A stretch of 64,000 nucleotides of DNA from CALBPI01 sp038521865 (GTDB lineage: Bacteria > Pseudomonadota > Gammaproteobacteria > Steroidobacterales > Woeseiaceae): contig JBCBKO010000005.1 of the NCBI GenBank assembly GCA_038521865.1, positions 1 through 64,000 of the forward strand, written 5' to 3'. The position numbers and the translations under genes were made by a program. Positions 52,882-62,194 of the stretch are shown here, one piece after another. How positions within the stretch are numbered: the stretch's first letter is position 1; each line of letters starts with the position of its first letter. The notes under the pieces were generated by a model. It did not search any database, was not told the origin of the DNA, and was given only the letters and a program-made list of their open reading frames with translations.

Positions 52882-55455
52882 TTAGGCCTCTTCAGGCTTG
52901 GGCTTTGATGCCGATCTCTTGGTCGTGCGTTTCTTGGTGGTCTGTTTCTTGGCAGTCGCTTTCTTTGCAGCCGGTTTCTTCTTCGCGGTCTTCTTGCGCG
53001 CGGGCTTGGCAGCAGCGCCGACACGTCCGATTTCATCGGGAGCAAAATCATCAACAGCCACAAGCTCTGCGACTGCCTCGTGGTAGCGCATCAACTGGGC
53101 ACCTTCTTCCGGCAGCAGTAGACCTTTATCCATCGCTTCCTCCACCTGGTAAGGCAGATAGTCAGCAGTGATCTCACCGGCCTTGGCAGCGTCGCGTAGG
53201 CGACGCTCGAGTGGCTCAATCAACACGGCCTGCTCGAGCGCGGCCTGCAACATACCGAGCGCGTTGGTCGGTTGCTGCTCGCGGTAGACCTGCGCGCAAA
53301 GACGGTCGCGTGCCTGAGTCGGGTTGAGCATCAGCTCAACGATGTCTTTACCGATGCGGTCAGATGGCGCCGAGTAGGTGCGGCCTCTTGGGAAGATCAA
53401 AGCACGCAGCAACCACGCCACTGGTCGGTTCGGGAAGTTCTGCAGGAACTTGTGCAGCTGTTCCTGCGCCTCGTACATCAACGTGCGCACGGACCATTCG
53501 ACCAGCGGTAGATCCTGTGGCTGTCGACCCTGGTTTTCGTAGTGTTTGAGTACACAGCTGGCCAGGTAGATGTAGCTGAAGACATCGCCGAGACGCGCAG
53601 ACAGGCGTTCTTTGATCTTCAGACGTCCACCCAGGGTGAGCATCGCGAAATCCGAAGTCAGTGCAAACGCAGCGCTGTAGCGGTTGATGTTCTGGTAATA
53701 GCGCTCGGTGGGCCCGTGCAGTGGAACTTCACTGTAACGCGCATGCGTCAACGCCATCACGAAGGACCGCGCCGCATTGCTGATGGCGTAGCCGATGTGG
53801 CCGAACAGTGCTTTGTCGAACTCGACCAGCCCGCGCTCTTCATCGGCATCCTGCGCTGCGTGCAGTTCGCGCAAGACAAACGGATGGCAGCGAATCGCGC
53901 CCTGCCCGAAGATGATGAGTGAGCGGGTCAGGATGTTGGCGCCTTCGACCGTGATCGCGATGGGTAAGGCCATGTAGCCGCGGCCGAGATAGTTCTTCGG
54001 TCCCATCATGACGCCCTTACCGCCCTGCACATCCATGCCGTCATTCGCGACTTTTCTCGCGAGCTCGGTGCAGTGGTATTTCAGGATGGCGGAGGGCACG
54101 GCGGGCTTCTCGCCTTCGGTGATCGCACCGGAGGTGACGTCTACGGCCGCATTCATAATGTAGGTGTGACCGGCCATGCGTGAAATCGCTTCACCGACAC
54201 CCTCGAACATACCGATCGGCATGTTGAATTGTTTGCGGATGCGCGCATAAGCGCCCGTTGCGAAGGTTGCTGCCTGGCCACCACCGGCGCCACTGGATGG
54301 CAGTGTAATCGCGCGGCCTACCGACAGAAGCTCAACGAGCATTTTCCAGCCCTTGCCGGCCATCTCCGGTCCGCCGATGATGTAATCGAGCGGCACAAAC
54401 ACGTCCTTGCCGCTGGTTGGTCCGTTCTGGAATGGCACATTTAGCGGGTTGTGGCGACGGCCATGAACGACGCCCGGCGTGCTGGTCGGGATCAGCGCCG
54501 CGGTAATGCCGTACTCTTTCTCTTCACCGATCAGTTGGTCGGGATCATAGAGCTTGAAGGCGAGTCCAAGCACCGTGGCGATCGGCGCAAGCGTGATGTA
54601 GCGCTTGTTCCAATTCAGCCGGATGCCGAGGATCTCCTCGCCTTCCCATTCGCCCTTGCAGACAACGCCCGAGTCGATAATGGAAGCTGCATCGGAACCC
54701 GCTTGCGGCGACGTCAACGCGAAGCACGGAATTTCGTCCCCGGATGCGAGGCCCGGCAGGTAGCGTTGCTTTTGTTCGTCGGTGCCGTAGTGCAACAGCA
54801 GTTCTGCAGGGCCGAGGGAGTTCGGCACGCCGATGGTCGAGGCCGCCACCGTGCTGCGGGTCGAGAGTTTCTTCAGGATCTGCGCGTTAGCGTATGGAGA
54901 AAACTCGAGACCACCGTAGGCTTTCGGGATGATCATCGCGAAGAATTTGTGCTTTTTGATGTAAGCCCAAATTTCCGGTGGCATGTCGCCGAGCTCGTGA
55001 CCGATTTCCCACTCATCGAGCATGCGGCAGAGCTCCTCGCATGGGCCATCGAAGAACGCCTGTTCCTCTTCGGTCATACGGGGTGGCTGCATGGACATCA
55101 GTCGATTCCACTTGGGCAGACCACTGAACAGCTCTCCGTCCCACCAGACGCTGCCAGCTTCGAGCGCTTCGCGTTCGGTGTCTGACATCGACGGCAGCAT
55201 TGTGCGATACACCTTCAACAGGCGTGCTGTGATTTGCTCGCGACGGAAGTCATCGATATTCAACAACACCATGATGCCGACGATGATCAGCAGCAGCAGT
55301 TTGATGAAACCTGCCGTGCCGCTAAAGAGCACCAGCGTGCCAACAGCCGCGACACTGGCGATTGTCGCGGTACGCAGGTCCGTGCGCTTGTAAGCCAGTG
55401 TCAGCGCACCGCCGAAGATGAGCACAAACCAGAACAGTCCACTAATGAATCCCAT
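52882..55455 (-). CDS. fadE: Acyl-CoA dehydrogenase FadE with Lys/Thr-rich C-terminal tail
   Basis: The 857-residue protein begins with membrane segments (GFISGLFWFVLIFGGALTLAY) and has the FadE-type dehydrogenase core: KKHKFFAMIIPKAYGGLEFS, CFALTSPQAGSDAAS, WNKRYITLAPIATVLGLAF and KMLVELLSVGRAITLP. It catalyses the first oxidation of fatty acyl-CoAs. E. coli FadE has 814 residues; the extra length here is a terminal stretch of about 40 residues of repeated Lys-Lys-Thr/Ala (KKPAAKKATAKKQTTKKRTT). AAGGAG precedes the ATG. It is transcribed away from mdh by 27 bases in the same direction. Confidence 0.92.
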   Translation of the reverse strand: MGFISGLFWFVLIFGGALTLAYKRTDLRTATIASVAAVGTLVLFSGTAGFIKLLLLIIVGIMVLLNIDDFRREQITARLLKVYRTMLPSMSDTEREALEAGSVWWDGELFSGLPKWNRLMSMQPPRMTEEEQAFFDGPCEELCRMLDEWEIGHELGDMPPEIWAYIKKHKFFAMIIPKAYGGLEFSPYANAQILKKLSTRSTVAASTIGVPNSLGPAELLLHYGTDEQKQRYLPGLASGDEIPCFALTSPQAGSDAASIIDSGVVCKGEWEGEEILGIRLNWNKRYITLAPIATVLGLAFKLYDPDQLIGEEKEYGITAALIPTSTPGVVHGRRHNPLNVPFQNGPTSGKDVFVPLDYIIGGPEMAGKGWKMLVELLSVGRAITLPSSGAGGGQAATFATGAYARIRKQFNMPIGMFEGVGEAISRMAGHTYIMNAAVDVTSGAITEGEKPAVPSAILKYHCTELARKVANDGMDVQGGKGVMMGPKNYLGRGYMALPIAITVEGANILTRSLIIFGQGAIRCHPFVLRELHAAQDADEERGLVEFDKALFGHIGYAISNAARSFVMALTHARYSEVPLHGPTERYYQNINRYSAAFALTSDFAMLTLGGRLKIKERLSARLGDVFSYIYLASCVLKHYENQGRQPQDLPLVEWSVRTLMYEAQEQLHKFLQNFPNRPVAWLLRALIFPRGRTYSAPSDRIGKDIVELMLNPTQARDRLCAQVYREQQPTNALGMLQAALEQAVLIEPLERRLRDAAKAGEITADYLPYQVEEAMDKGLLLPEEGAQLMRYHEAVAELVAVDDFAPDEIGRVGAAAKPARKKTAKKKPAAKKATAKKQTTKKRTTKRSASKPKPEEA

Positions 55456-55482
55456 AGTGACGCGTCTCCTTAACTATCGTGT

Positions 55483-56460
<978 letters not shown>

Positions 56461-56558
56461 TCGTTTAGTCCCCCATGACTTCACGGTTTTTGTCCACGCC
56501 GAAGTATCCCACAGTCAGGCCCATGGTGCACTGCAACATAACAAGGGCGGCGAATTTG

Positions 56559-56598
56559 TTGACAAGAATCGGTTTGGTGTTATAGTTGACTACAACAC
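56559..56598 (+). promoter_or_regulatory. Sigma-70 promoter overlapped by a palindromic operator
   Basis: TTGACA at 56559-56564 is followed after 16 bases by TATAGT at 56581-56586. The -10 lies inside a 22-base palindrome at 56577-56598 with halves GTGTTATAGTT and GACTACAACAC (9 of 11 positions complementary). It stands directly before a 61-residue peptide gene, a GntR/YtrA regulator and two ABC genes. A repressor bound there would block polymerase, so autoregulation by the GntR protein is the simple reading. Confidence 0.72.
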
Positions 56599-56628
56599 TA
56601 ACTCAGAGGCGACACCGAGGACACTGAA

Positions 56629-56814
56629 ATGGAACGCGTAGACACGCAGGGCCACATTCGAGAGAGAGAAAGAAACGGCAACGTATGGAGCGGTGCCGTA
56701 GCGATGGTCTTGCTCGGTCTATTTGTCATCGCGTTGGTCTCCAGCGAACTGGATGCAGGCCAGCGAACCCAGACTGCCGGCCCGGTTGCTCCAGCGCTGA
56801 TCGCTGGACAGTAA
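56629..56814 (+). CDS. Small single-span membrane protein leading the GntR/ABC operon
   Basis: The 61-residue product has a charged N-terminus (ERVDTQGHIRERERNGN), one hydrophobic helix (VWSGAVAMVLLGLFVIALVS) and a short polar C-terminus. GAGGA lies eight bases before the ATG, and a strong promoter precedes it, so it is likely real despite its size. It is 79 bases upstream of the regulator and probably cotranscribed. Its function is unknown; it may associate with the exporter encoded by the operon. Confidence 0.68.
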   Translation: MERVDTQGHIRERERNGNVWSGAVAMVLLGLFVIALVSSELDAGQRTQTAGPVAPALIAGQ

Positions 56815-56893
56815 CCGCCGGTTGCGCCGGGATATCTGATCTGCGTCAATGAGCAGCGACCTCTCAAGTACCGCGAAAGCTGAATGGAGCCTC

Positions 56894-57253
56894 ATGGATC
56901 CGAAATGGAATGATGACCTGCCGATTTATCGGCAGTTACGCGATCGCGTTGTCATGATGCTGCTTGAAGGGGTGCTGACAGACGGCGACGCATTGCCCTC
57001 CGTGCGTAGCGTTGCCGCCGAATACCGCCTGAATCCGCTGACCGTCCTGAAGGGTTATCAGGAGCTGGTTGACGAGGAACTTGTCGAGAAGAAGCGTGGC
57101 CGTGGCATGTTCGTGCTGCCGGGCGCTCGTGAGCGACTGATGAACGAGGAAAAGCAACGGTTCCTCGAAAAACAATGGCCGGACATCGCAGCGACGATCC
57201 ACCGGCTGCATATCGATCCGGATGATCTCATCGCATCGCTCAAGAAAGAGTGA
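56894..57253 (+). CDS. GntR-family regulator, YtrA subfamily
   Basis: The 119-residue product has only the winged helix and a short helical tail, as in YtrA regulators: PIYRQLRDRVVMMLLEGVL, then LPSVRSVAAEYRLNPLTVLKGYQELVDEELVEKKRGRG. YtrA-type regulators normally repress an ABC transporter operon of which they are part, which is exactly the case here. The ATG at 56894 (GGAG upstream) was preferred; an ATG at 56849 adds 15 residues. The palindrome at 56577-56598 is the likely operator. Confidence 0.87.
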   Translation: MDPKWNDDLPIYRQLRDRVVMMLLEGVLTDGDALPSVRSVAAEYRLNPLTVLKGYQELVDEELVEKKRGRGMFVLPGARERLMNEEKQRFLEKQWPDIAATIHRLHIDPDDLIASLKKE

Positions 57254-57299
57254 CCGCTGAGCGTCTCGTAAGCATAAAGAATCGACGCAGGGGAGCAGT

Positions 57300-58157
57300 A
57301 TGAGCGCGCTGATCAAAGCGGCGGGTGTCAGCAAGAAATTCGGCAACACCATCGCGGTAGATAATGTCAGTTTCGAGGTAGCGCCAGGCCGCATCATCGG
57401 GTTGATTGGTCCAAACGGTGCTGGCAAGACCACACTGTTGAAGGCTGTGCTTGGACTCACCAGTTATGAAGGCGATATCTCGGTCTGCGGTTTAGATCCC
57501 TTCCGCAATCGTCGGGAGTTGATGCACACCGTGAGCTACGTGGCCGATGTGTCCGTGTTGCCGCGCTGGATCCGCGTGGATCAGCTACTCGATTACGTCG
57601 AAACCCTGCATCCAAACTTCAATCGCAGCGCGGCCGAGACCTCGCTGTCACGTACAAAGGTGACGTTGAAGGACAAGGTGAAGGCGTTGTCGAAAGGGAT
57701 GGTTGCGCAGCTGCACCTGTCGATCATCATGGCGATTGACGCGAAAATCCTGATCCTCGATGAGCCAACCCTCGGGCTCGATATTCTGTTCCGAAAAGCG
57801 TTCTATACCGAGCTGTTAAACGACTACTTCGATGATGAGCGAACCATCATCATCACCACGCACCAGGTCGAGGAAATCGAAAATATCCTCACCGACGTGA
57901 TGTTCATTGATGATGGCAAGATTGTGCTCAATGAGACAATCGAATCGATCGGAGATCGCTATACCGAACTCATGGTGGGGCCTGATCAGGCCGAGCGTGC
58001 ACGTGGTTTCGCACCGCTAGCCGAGCGCCAGGTTTTCGGTAAGTCAGTGCTCACGTTTGAAGGCGTCGCACGCACCGAGCTGCAGGAGCTTGGCGAAGTG
58101 CGAACCCCCGGACTTGCAGATCTCTTTGTGGCGAAGTTGTCGAAGGAGGTCGCGTAA
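57300..58157 (+). CDS. ABC transporter ATP-binding protein of the YtrA-type operon
   Basis: The 285-residue ATPase has Walker A LIGPNGAGKTTLLKAV, a divergent signature region ALSKGMVAQLHLSIIMAID (SKGM in place of the usual SGGQ), Walker B ILILDEPTLGLD and the H-loop ITTHQVEEIE. The SKGM form is common in ABC-2 exporters of this class. GGGGAG precedes the ATG. It overlaps the next gene (TAATG). Confidence 0.9.
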   Translation: MSALIKAAGVSKKFGNTIAVDNVSFEVAPGRIIGLIGPNGAGKTTLLKAVLGLTSYEGDISVCGLDPFRNRRELMHTVSYVADVSVLPRWIRVDQLLDYVETLHPNFNRSAAETSLSRTKVTLKDKVKALSKGMVAQLHLSIIMAIDAKILILDEPTLGLDILFRKAFYTELLNDYFDDERTIIITTHQVEEIENILTDVMFIDDGKIVLNETIESIGDRYTELMVGPDQAERARGFAPLAERQVFGKSVLTFEGVARTELQELGEVRTPGLADLFVAKLSKEVA

Positions 58158-59074
58158 TGCTGGCGCGTATGAAAATCCTGGTGCAGCGTGAGCTGTGGGA
58201 GCACAAGGCATTGTATGTTGCGCCGGCCGTCATGGCGGGCCTCGTGGTGTTTGGTTTTGTTGTGTCATTTGTCTGGAGCTTGATTCAGGGCGTGCCGTTT
58301 GAAGCCGCGGTTGCGGCTATGGAAATCGGCGGTCAGCAGATCAATCTGGCGGGTAGTGCCGCGCTAATTGGGGTGTCCTCTGGCACGCTCAATTTGGTGC
58401 TCGCGATCGTCGTGTTCTTTTATGCGATCGATGCGCTGTACGCGGAGCGTAAGGACAAGAGCATATTGTTCTGGCGGTCTCTACCGGTGACCGATACCGA
58501 GACCGTACTTTCGAAGTTGCTGACTGCGGTGATCGCAGCCCCTTTGATCACAGTTGCGATTGCGCTGGTGACTCAGGTCGTCCTTATGGTCCTGTTCACG
58601 CTTGCGCTCCTGGTTGGCGGTGGTAATCCAATTGACCTCTTGTGGAAGCAGGTACCGTTTGGCGAGCTTGCGTTGTTGGCGGTCTATTCGTTCATGACCG
58701 CATCATTGTGGTTCGCCCCGTTTATTGGCTACTTCCTGTTTTGTTCGTCTTTCGCGAAGCGGTCGGCGCTGATCTGGGTGTTCCTGCCGATAACCGTGGT
58801 GGTCATGCTGGAGGGCATCGTTGGTCAAAGCTGGAATGTGTTGCGTGTCATCGGAGAACGATTCCCGAGTCATAGCATTGCTGCCTACTCGGCGCCGAGT
58901 GGGCTTGACTTCAAAGAGGAAGACTTCGAGCAGTTTGTGATGGGGGCTGATATCAGTCTTTTGGACGTGATGGCACCGGTTCAGTTCTTAACCTCCGCTG
59001 GATTATGGGTTGGATTCGCTATCACTGGCATATTCCTCGCGGGCGCGGTCTACTTCCGACGGCTGCGAGCCTGA
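58157..59074 (+). CDS. ABC-2 type permease partner
   Basis: The 305-residue membrane protein has about six hydrophobic helices, including ALYVAPAVMAGLVVFGFVV, AIVVFFYAIDALYAERKDKS and LWVGFAITGIFLAGAVYF. The SLPVTDTETVLSKLLTA segment is typical of ABC-2 permeases. It is translated from a TAATG overlap with the ATPase gene. The substrate is unknown. Its 3' end overlaps the convergent pspF by 25 bases. Confidence 0.87.
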   Translation: MLARMKILVQRELWEHKALYVAPAVMAGLVVFGFVVSFVWSLIQGVPFEAAVAAMEIGGQQINLAGSAALIGVSSGTLNLVLAIVVFFYAIDALYAERKDKSILFWRSLPVTDTETVLSKLLTAVIAAPLITVAIALVTQVVLMVLFTLALLVGGGNPIDLLWKQVPFGELALLAVYSFMTASLWFAPFIGYFLFCSSFAKRSALIWVFLPITVVVMLEGIVGQSWNVLRVIGERFPSHSIAAYSAPSGLDFKEEDFEQFVMGADISLLDVMAPVQFLTSAGLWVGFAITGIFLAGAVYFRRLRA

Positions 59075-60120
59075 GGTCTTCGGCGGCGCGCATCCGACCG
59101 GGTCGCCCGATCCGGGCGTGCCTGCACCTCGAGTTTTTTGAGCCGAGCGCGGAACTGGTGATAAGACAGGCCCAGTAGTCCCGCCGCTATTTTCTGATTG
59201 AAGCTGGCTCGCTCCAGCGCGGCGATCAGGAAGCGCCGTTCAAACTTATCCCGTTCCTCACCGAGATCCGCCGGCAGGCGGACTTGCGTATCACGGCCGT
59301 TGCGAGAGACGACCGGCGGTGTGGGTTGCCCCCGTTTGCTGGTGACTCGGTATGGCGAGTCAAACGGATCGAAGATAATGTGCTCGATCGGCTCCTCGAC
59401 CTCCGTGGATCGATAGACCGAACGTTCCACCGCATTCTTCAGCTCTCGCACATTCCCGGGCCATTCATGTCTCAACAGCGTGGAAGCTGCGCGTGAGGTG
59501 AAGCCAGGAAAGTGATCGCGTTGCAGTTCGGCGCAAAGATTGATTGCGAAGCTATGAGCCAGCGGGAGGATGTCTTCGGTTCGCTCACGAAGTGGTGGCA
59601 CTGTGATCACGTCGAATGCCAGGCGATCAAGCAAGTCTGCGCGAAACGTGCCTTGCGCAACGCGCGCTGGCAGGTCTTCATTGGTGGCAGCGACGACCCT
59701 GACATCGGATTCAATGGTGTCCGCACCGCCCACGCGCTGGAACGTCCCGTACTCGATTACCCGCAGAATCTTTTCCTGTACGCGCAAAGAGACAGTGCCA
59801 AGCTCATCCAGGATCAGGCTGCCCCCATCCGCACGCTCGAAGTGGCCGCGATGAAGTCGACTGGCGCCGGTAAACGCGCCGGCCTCGTGACCGAATAGCT
59901 CTGATTCGAGAATGCTTTCGGTGAGGGCCGCGCAATTCACCTTGATGAGCGGTGCTTCCCAGCGTCCTGAGAGAAAGTGCAGACGACTGGCGATCAATTC
60001 TTTACCAGTGCCGCGCTCCCCGACGACCAGCACGGGGCGTGCGACAGGTGCCGCGCGCGAGACGTGTTCCAGCGTCGCGAGGAAGGCAGGTGCCTCTCCT
60101 ATGAGTTGTCCTGGTTGCAT
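59050..60120 (-). CDS. pspF: Sigma-54-dependent psp operon activator PspF
   Basis: The 356-residue AAA+ activator lacks a receiver or other sensor domain, as PspF does. It has Walker A VVGERGTGKELIASRLH, the sigma-54 contact loop ELFGHEAGAFTGAS, Walker B GGSLILDELGTV, the R-finger region RADLLDRLAF and a C-terminal Fis-type helix (IAAGLLGLSYHQFRARLKKL). The terminal 30 residues are Arg-rich. It diverges from pspABC and presumably activates the sigma-54 promoter between them. Confidence 0.93.
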   Translation of the reverse strand: MQPGQLIGEAPAFLATLEHVSRAAPVARPVLVVGERGTGKELIASRLHFLSGRWEAPLIKVNCAALTESILESELFGHEAGAFTGASRLHRGHFERADGGSLILDELGTVSLRVQEKILRVIEYGTFQRVGGADTIESDVRVVAATNEDLPARVAQGTFRADLLDRLAFDVITVPPLRERTEDILPLAHSFAINLCAELQRDHFPGFTSRAASTLLRHEWPGNVRELKNAVERSVYRSTEVEEPIEHIIFDPFDSPYRVTSKRGQPTPPVVSRNGRDTQVRLPADLGEERDKFERRFLIAALERASFNQKIAAGLLGLSYHQFRARLKKLEVQARPDRATRSDARRRRPQARSRRK

Positions 60121-60216
60121 TTGGTCAAAATAGCTAAGAAATCATTAATTTTCTATAAAGATAGTGAAATTAACCAAATAAGGGCTCTTGAGAGTTTGTT
60201 CGAATCTCTAAAAAAG

Positions 60217-60231
60217 TGTTGTAAAACAACA
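60217..60231. promoter_or_regulatory. Inverted repeat, likely PspF upstream activator site
   Basis: TGTTGT-AAA-ACAACA is a perfect inverted repeat about 23-37 bases upstream of the sigma-54 promoter and in the pspF-pspA gap. PspF binds upstream activating sequences in this position in E. coli. The distance is short, so it may instead serve pspF autoregulation. Not tested against a known PspF site. Confidence 0.5.
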
Positions 60232-60253
60232 TGTTATTTTTCACCAATGGATT

Positions 60254-60269
60254 TGGCACACTTCCTGCT
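60254..60269 (+). promoter_or_regulatory. Sigma-54 promoter of pspABC
   Basis: TGGCACACTTCCTGCT matches the -24/-12 consensus (TGGCAC-N5-TTGCW) with the GG at 60255-60256 and GC at 60267-60268, exactly the required 12-base spacing. It lies about 40 bases before the pspA ribosome site and follows the divergent pspF. Confidence 0.9.
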
Positions 60270-60310
60270 ATTACCTTAACGAAGGTTTTATTTCTAAGAA
60301 GGTATTGGTT

Positions 60311-60988
60311 ATGGGTATTTTTTCTCGATTCAGCGATATCGTGAATTCAAATATCAACGCGATTCTCGACAAGGCGGAGGATCCGGAAAAAATCGTTCGT
60401 CTGATGATTCAGGAGATGGAAGACACGCTTGTTGAGGTGCGCTCGGCAGCTGCGCGTGCGATCGCTGATAAGAAGTCACTCAATCGCAAGCTGGAAGCGC
60501 TGGAGCAGGATTCGGAAGACTGGGCCAAGAAGGCTGAGTTGGCCTTGTCCAAAGGCCGCGAAGACCTCGCAAAAGCCGCGCTCGTCGAAAAGGCGTCGGC
60601 CTCACAGGCGTCGGAGACAATTCGCGACGAATATCAGGCGGTCGATGACACGCTTGGGAAGTTGAATGAAGACATCGCGCGGCTTGAGTCCAAGCTGAAG
60701 GACGCAAAGCATCGCCAGCAGGCCTTGCTGACGCGGCATCAGGCAGCCAACAAACGGCTGGCTGCACGTAAGCTGACGCACACTTATAAGGTAGACGACG
60801 CGTTGACCCGTTTTGAGCAGTATCAGCGCCGCATGGAAGATGTCGAAAGCCGAGTCGAAGCGTATGACCTCGGCATGCCGAAAGACCTCGACCGCGAATT
60901 CGCGAGCCTGGAAGCCGAGGACGATATTGCCGAGGAGTTCGAGAGACTCAAGGCGCGGGTTGCTGCCCGTACCAGCCACGACGCCTAA
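60311..60988 (+). CDS. pspA: Phage shock protein A
   Basis: The 225-residue coiled-coil protein starts MGIFSRFSDIVNSNINAILD, the PspA/VIPP1 opening helix, then AEDPEKIVRLMIQEMEDTLVEV and long charged helices to residue 220. PspA keeps PspF inactive in the cytoplasm and, under membrane stress, assembles on the inner membrane. The ATG at 60311 has AAGAAGG eight bases upstream. Confidence 0.95.
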   Translation: MGIFSRFSDIVNSNINAILDKAEDPEKIVRLMIQEMEDTLVEVRSAAARAIADKKSLNRKLEALEQDSEDWAKKAELALSKGREDLAKAALVEKASASQASETIRDEYQAVDDTLGKLNEDIARLESKLKDAKHRQQALLTRHQAANKRLAARKLTHTYKVDDALTRFEQYQRRMEDVESRVEAYDLGMPKDLDREFASLEAEDDIAEEFERLKARVAARTSHDA

Positions 60989-61000
60989 GGGAGGGCATCG

Positions 61001-61228
61001 GTGGACGAGAGCGTATTTATACTGGGCATCATCTTCCTGACGGTCGTCGCACCGTTAATCATCATCCTGCACTTTGTGACACGGTGGAAGAAGGCTCGAG
61101 AACTGACCAAGGCGGACGAGTCGTTGATGGAGGAAGTCTGGGCGATCGCCCAGAAGCTGGAGAGCCGCATCCATGTCCTTGAAACGATTTTGGATGATGA
61201 GGCGCCTGACTGGAGGAAGCGGGTATGA
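61001..61228 (+). CDS. pspB: Phage shock protein B
   Basis: The 75-residue protein starts at a GTG with GGGAGGG upstream. It has one N-terminal membrane helix (FILGIIFLTVVAPLIIILHF) followed by an amphipathic C-terminal helix (DESLMEEVWAIAQKLESRIH), the PspB pattern. With PspC it senses envelope stress and releases PspF. It overlaps pspC by ATGA. Confidence 0.92.
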   Translation: MDESVFILGIIFLTVVAPLIIILHFVTRWKKARELTKADESLMEEVWAIAQKLESRIHVLETILDDEAPDWRKRV

Positions 61229-61506
61229 CAACAAGAACCCAAATTTTCAAATTACTGCGCAGTCTGTATCTGGACCGTGAAAATGCATGGATGGCAGGGG
61301 TGTGCGCTGGACTAGCCGATCGATTCGATGTCGACGTCAACATTCTTCGTGCGCTGACAGCGGCTGCGGCCTGGTTCATGACGCTTCCCGTGGTCATGCT
61401 CTATGCGCTTGCCGCATTCCTGCTTAGCGACAAGCCGCTTGAGCCGAGGAATCCGCGAGACGAGCGCAATTTTTGGCGCACACGCAACCACCACAGGAGC
61501 TTTTGA
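61225..61506 (+). CDS. pspC: Short PspC-domain protein
   Basis: The 93-residue protein has the PspC core LYLDRENAWMAGVCAGLADRF and a membrane helix (FMTLPVVMLYALAAFLL) with a short basic tail. It is shorter than E. coli PspC (119). It overlaps pspB by ATGA and the next gene by one base, giving two PspC-domain genes in tandem. Confidence 0.88.
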   Translation: MTTRTQIFKLLRSLYLDRENAWMAGVCAGLADRFDVDVNILRALTAAAAWFMTLPVVMLYALAAFLLSDKPLEPRNPRDERNFWRTRNHHRSF

Positions 61507-61883
61507 TGTCTCGTTACGAAGAAAGAAGACGGTTCTTCCGCACCAAGGACAACAAACGACTGGCTGGCGTTTGTGGCGGTATTGCCGAGTACTTCGGTTT
61601 CGATCCAACCATGGTTCGGCTGTTGACGATCATCGCGCTTTTCCTGACGGGTCCGATCGTGGTCGTGTTGTATATCGGAGTGGTGTTGCTGGTGCCGTCG
61701 AAAGACTTCGAGCGTCACGGTCAGGGTCGGGAAGAGTTTCGTCGATCGTTGCGTGAATCGCCACACGCTGCCGTGACCGACGTGAAGCGTGCGCTACTGC
61801 GGCTCGACAATCGCCTGGCCCGGATGGAGCGGTATGTGACCTCGTCACGCTATGAGTTGGATCGCAAAATCAACCGTCTGTAG
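61506..61883 (+). CDS. Second PspC-domain protein with C-terminal leucine-zipper-like helix
   Basis: The 125-residue protein has a full PspC domain: RRRFFRTKDNKRLAGVCGGIAEYF, then a membrane helix FLTGPIVVVLYIGVVLLV and a C-terminal helix ALLRLDNRLARMERYVTSS that ends DRKINRL. It resembles the canonical PspC of other gammaproteobacteria more closely than the shorter gene before it. The start is the ATG overlapping the upstream stop (TGATG). Confidence 0.88.
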   Translation: MSRYEERRRFFRTKDNKRLAGVCGGIAEYFGFDPTMVRLLTIIALFLTGPIVVVLYIGVVLLVPSKDFERHGQGREEFRRSLRESPHAAVTDVKRALLRLDNRLARMERYVTSSRYELDRKINRL

Positions 61884-61927
61884 CGTTGCCTGCAGAGCTA
61901 CCGAATCAGAATAACAAGGGAGGATGA

Positions 61928-62158
61928 ATGTCTTTTAATCCGTTCAGTATGGTCGTTGCCATCGTCTTCATTGGCTGCTTTTTTGAGCTCGCCAAGCGAT
62001 GGATCGAAACCCGCGCAGACGTCAGAAGTGCACAACACAGAGGACCGAGCGACGATACGCTCGAATTGATCGGGCGCCTTGAGCACAGGATCGAAGTGCT
62101 AGAGCGAATCGTGACCGATACGGGTTACGATCTGAAGAAGGAAATCGATCGCCTATAG
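61928..62158 (+). CDS. PspB-like small membrane protein
   Basis: The 76-residue protein has one N-terminal membrane helix (FSMVVAIVFIGCFFELAKRW) and a C-terminal helix rich in Leu heptads (LELIGRLEHRIEVLERIV) ending DLKKEIDRL. The same ending pattern (DRKINRL, KEIDRL) in the preceding PspC protein hints at a common origin or interaction. A GGGAGG site precedes the ATG. It appears to be a PspB paralogue at the end of the psp operon. Confidence 0.72.
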   Translation: MSFNPFSMVVAIVFIGCFFELAKRWIETRADVRSAQHRGPSDDTLELIGRLEHRIEVLERIVTDTGYDLKKEIDRL

Positions 62159-62169
62159 CGCGGTCGTCG

Positions 62170-62194
62170 GGCGCGGCACTATTCCTGCCGCGCC
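62170..62194. terminator. Possible terminator hairpin between the psp operon and a convergent gene
   Basis: GGCGCGGCA and TGCCGCGCC form a perfect 9-bp stem with a 7-base loop. It begins 11 bases past the plus-strand stop and overlaps the end of the minus-strand gene. Neither side has a T run, so a terminator role is unsure. Confidence 0.35.
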
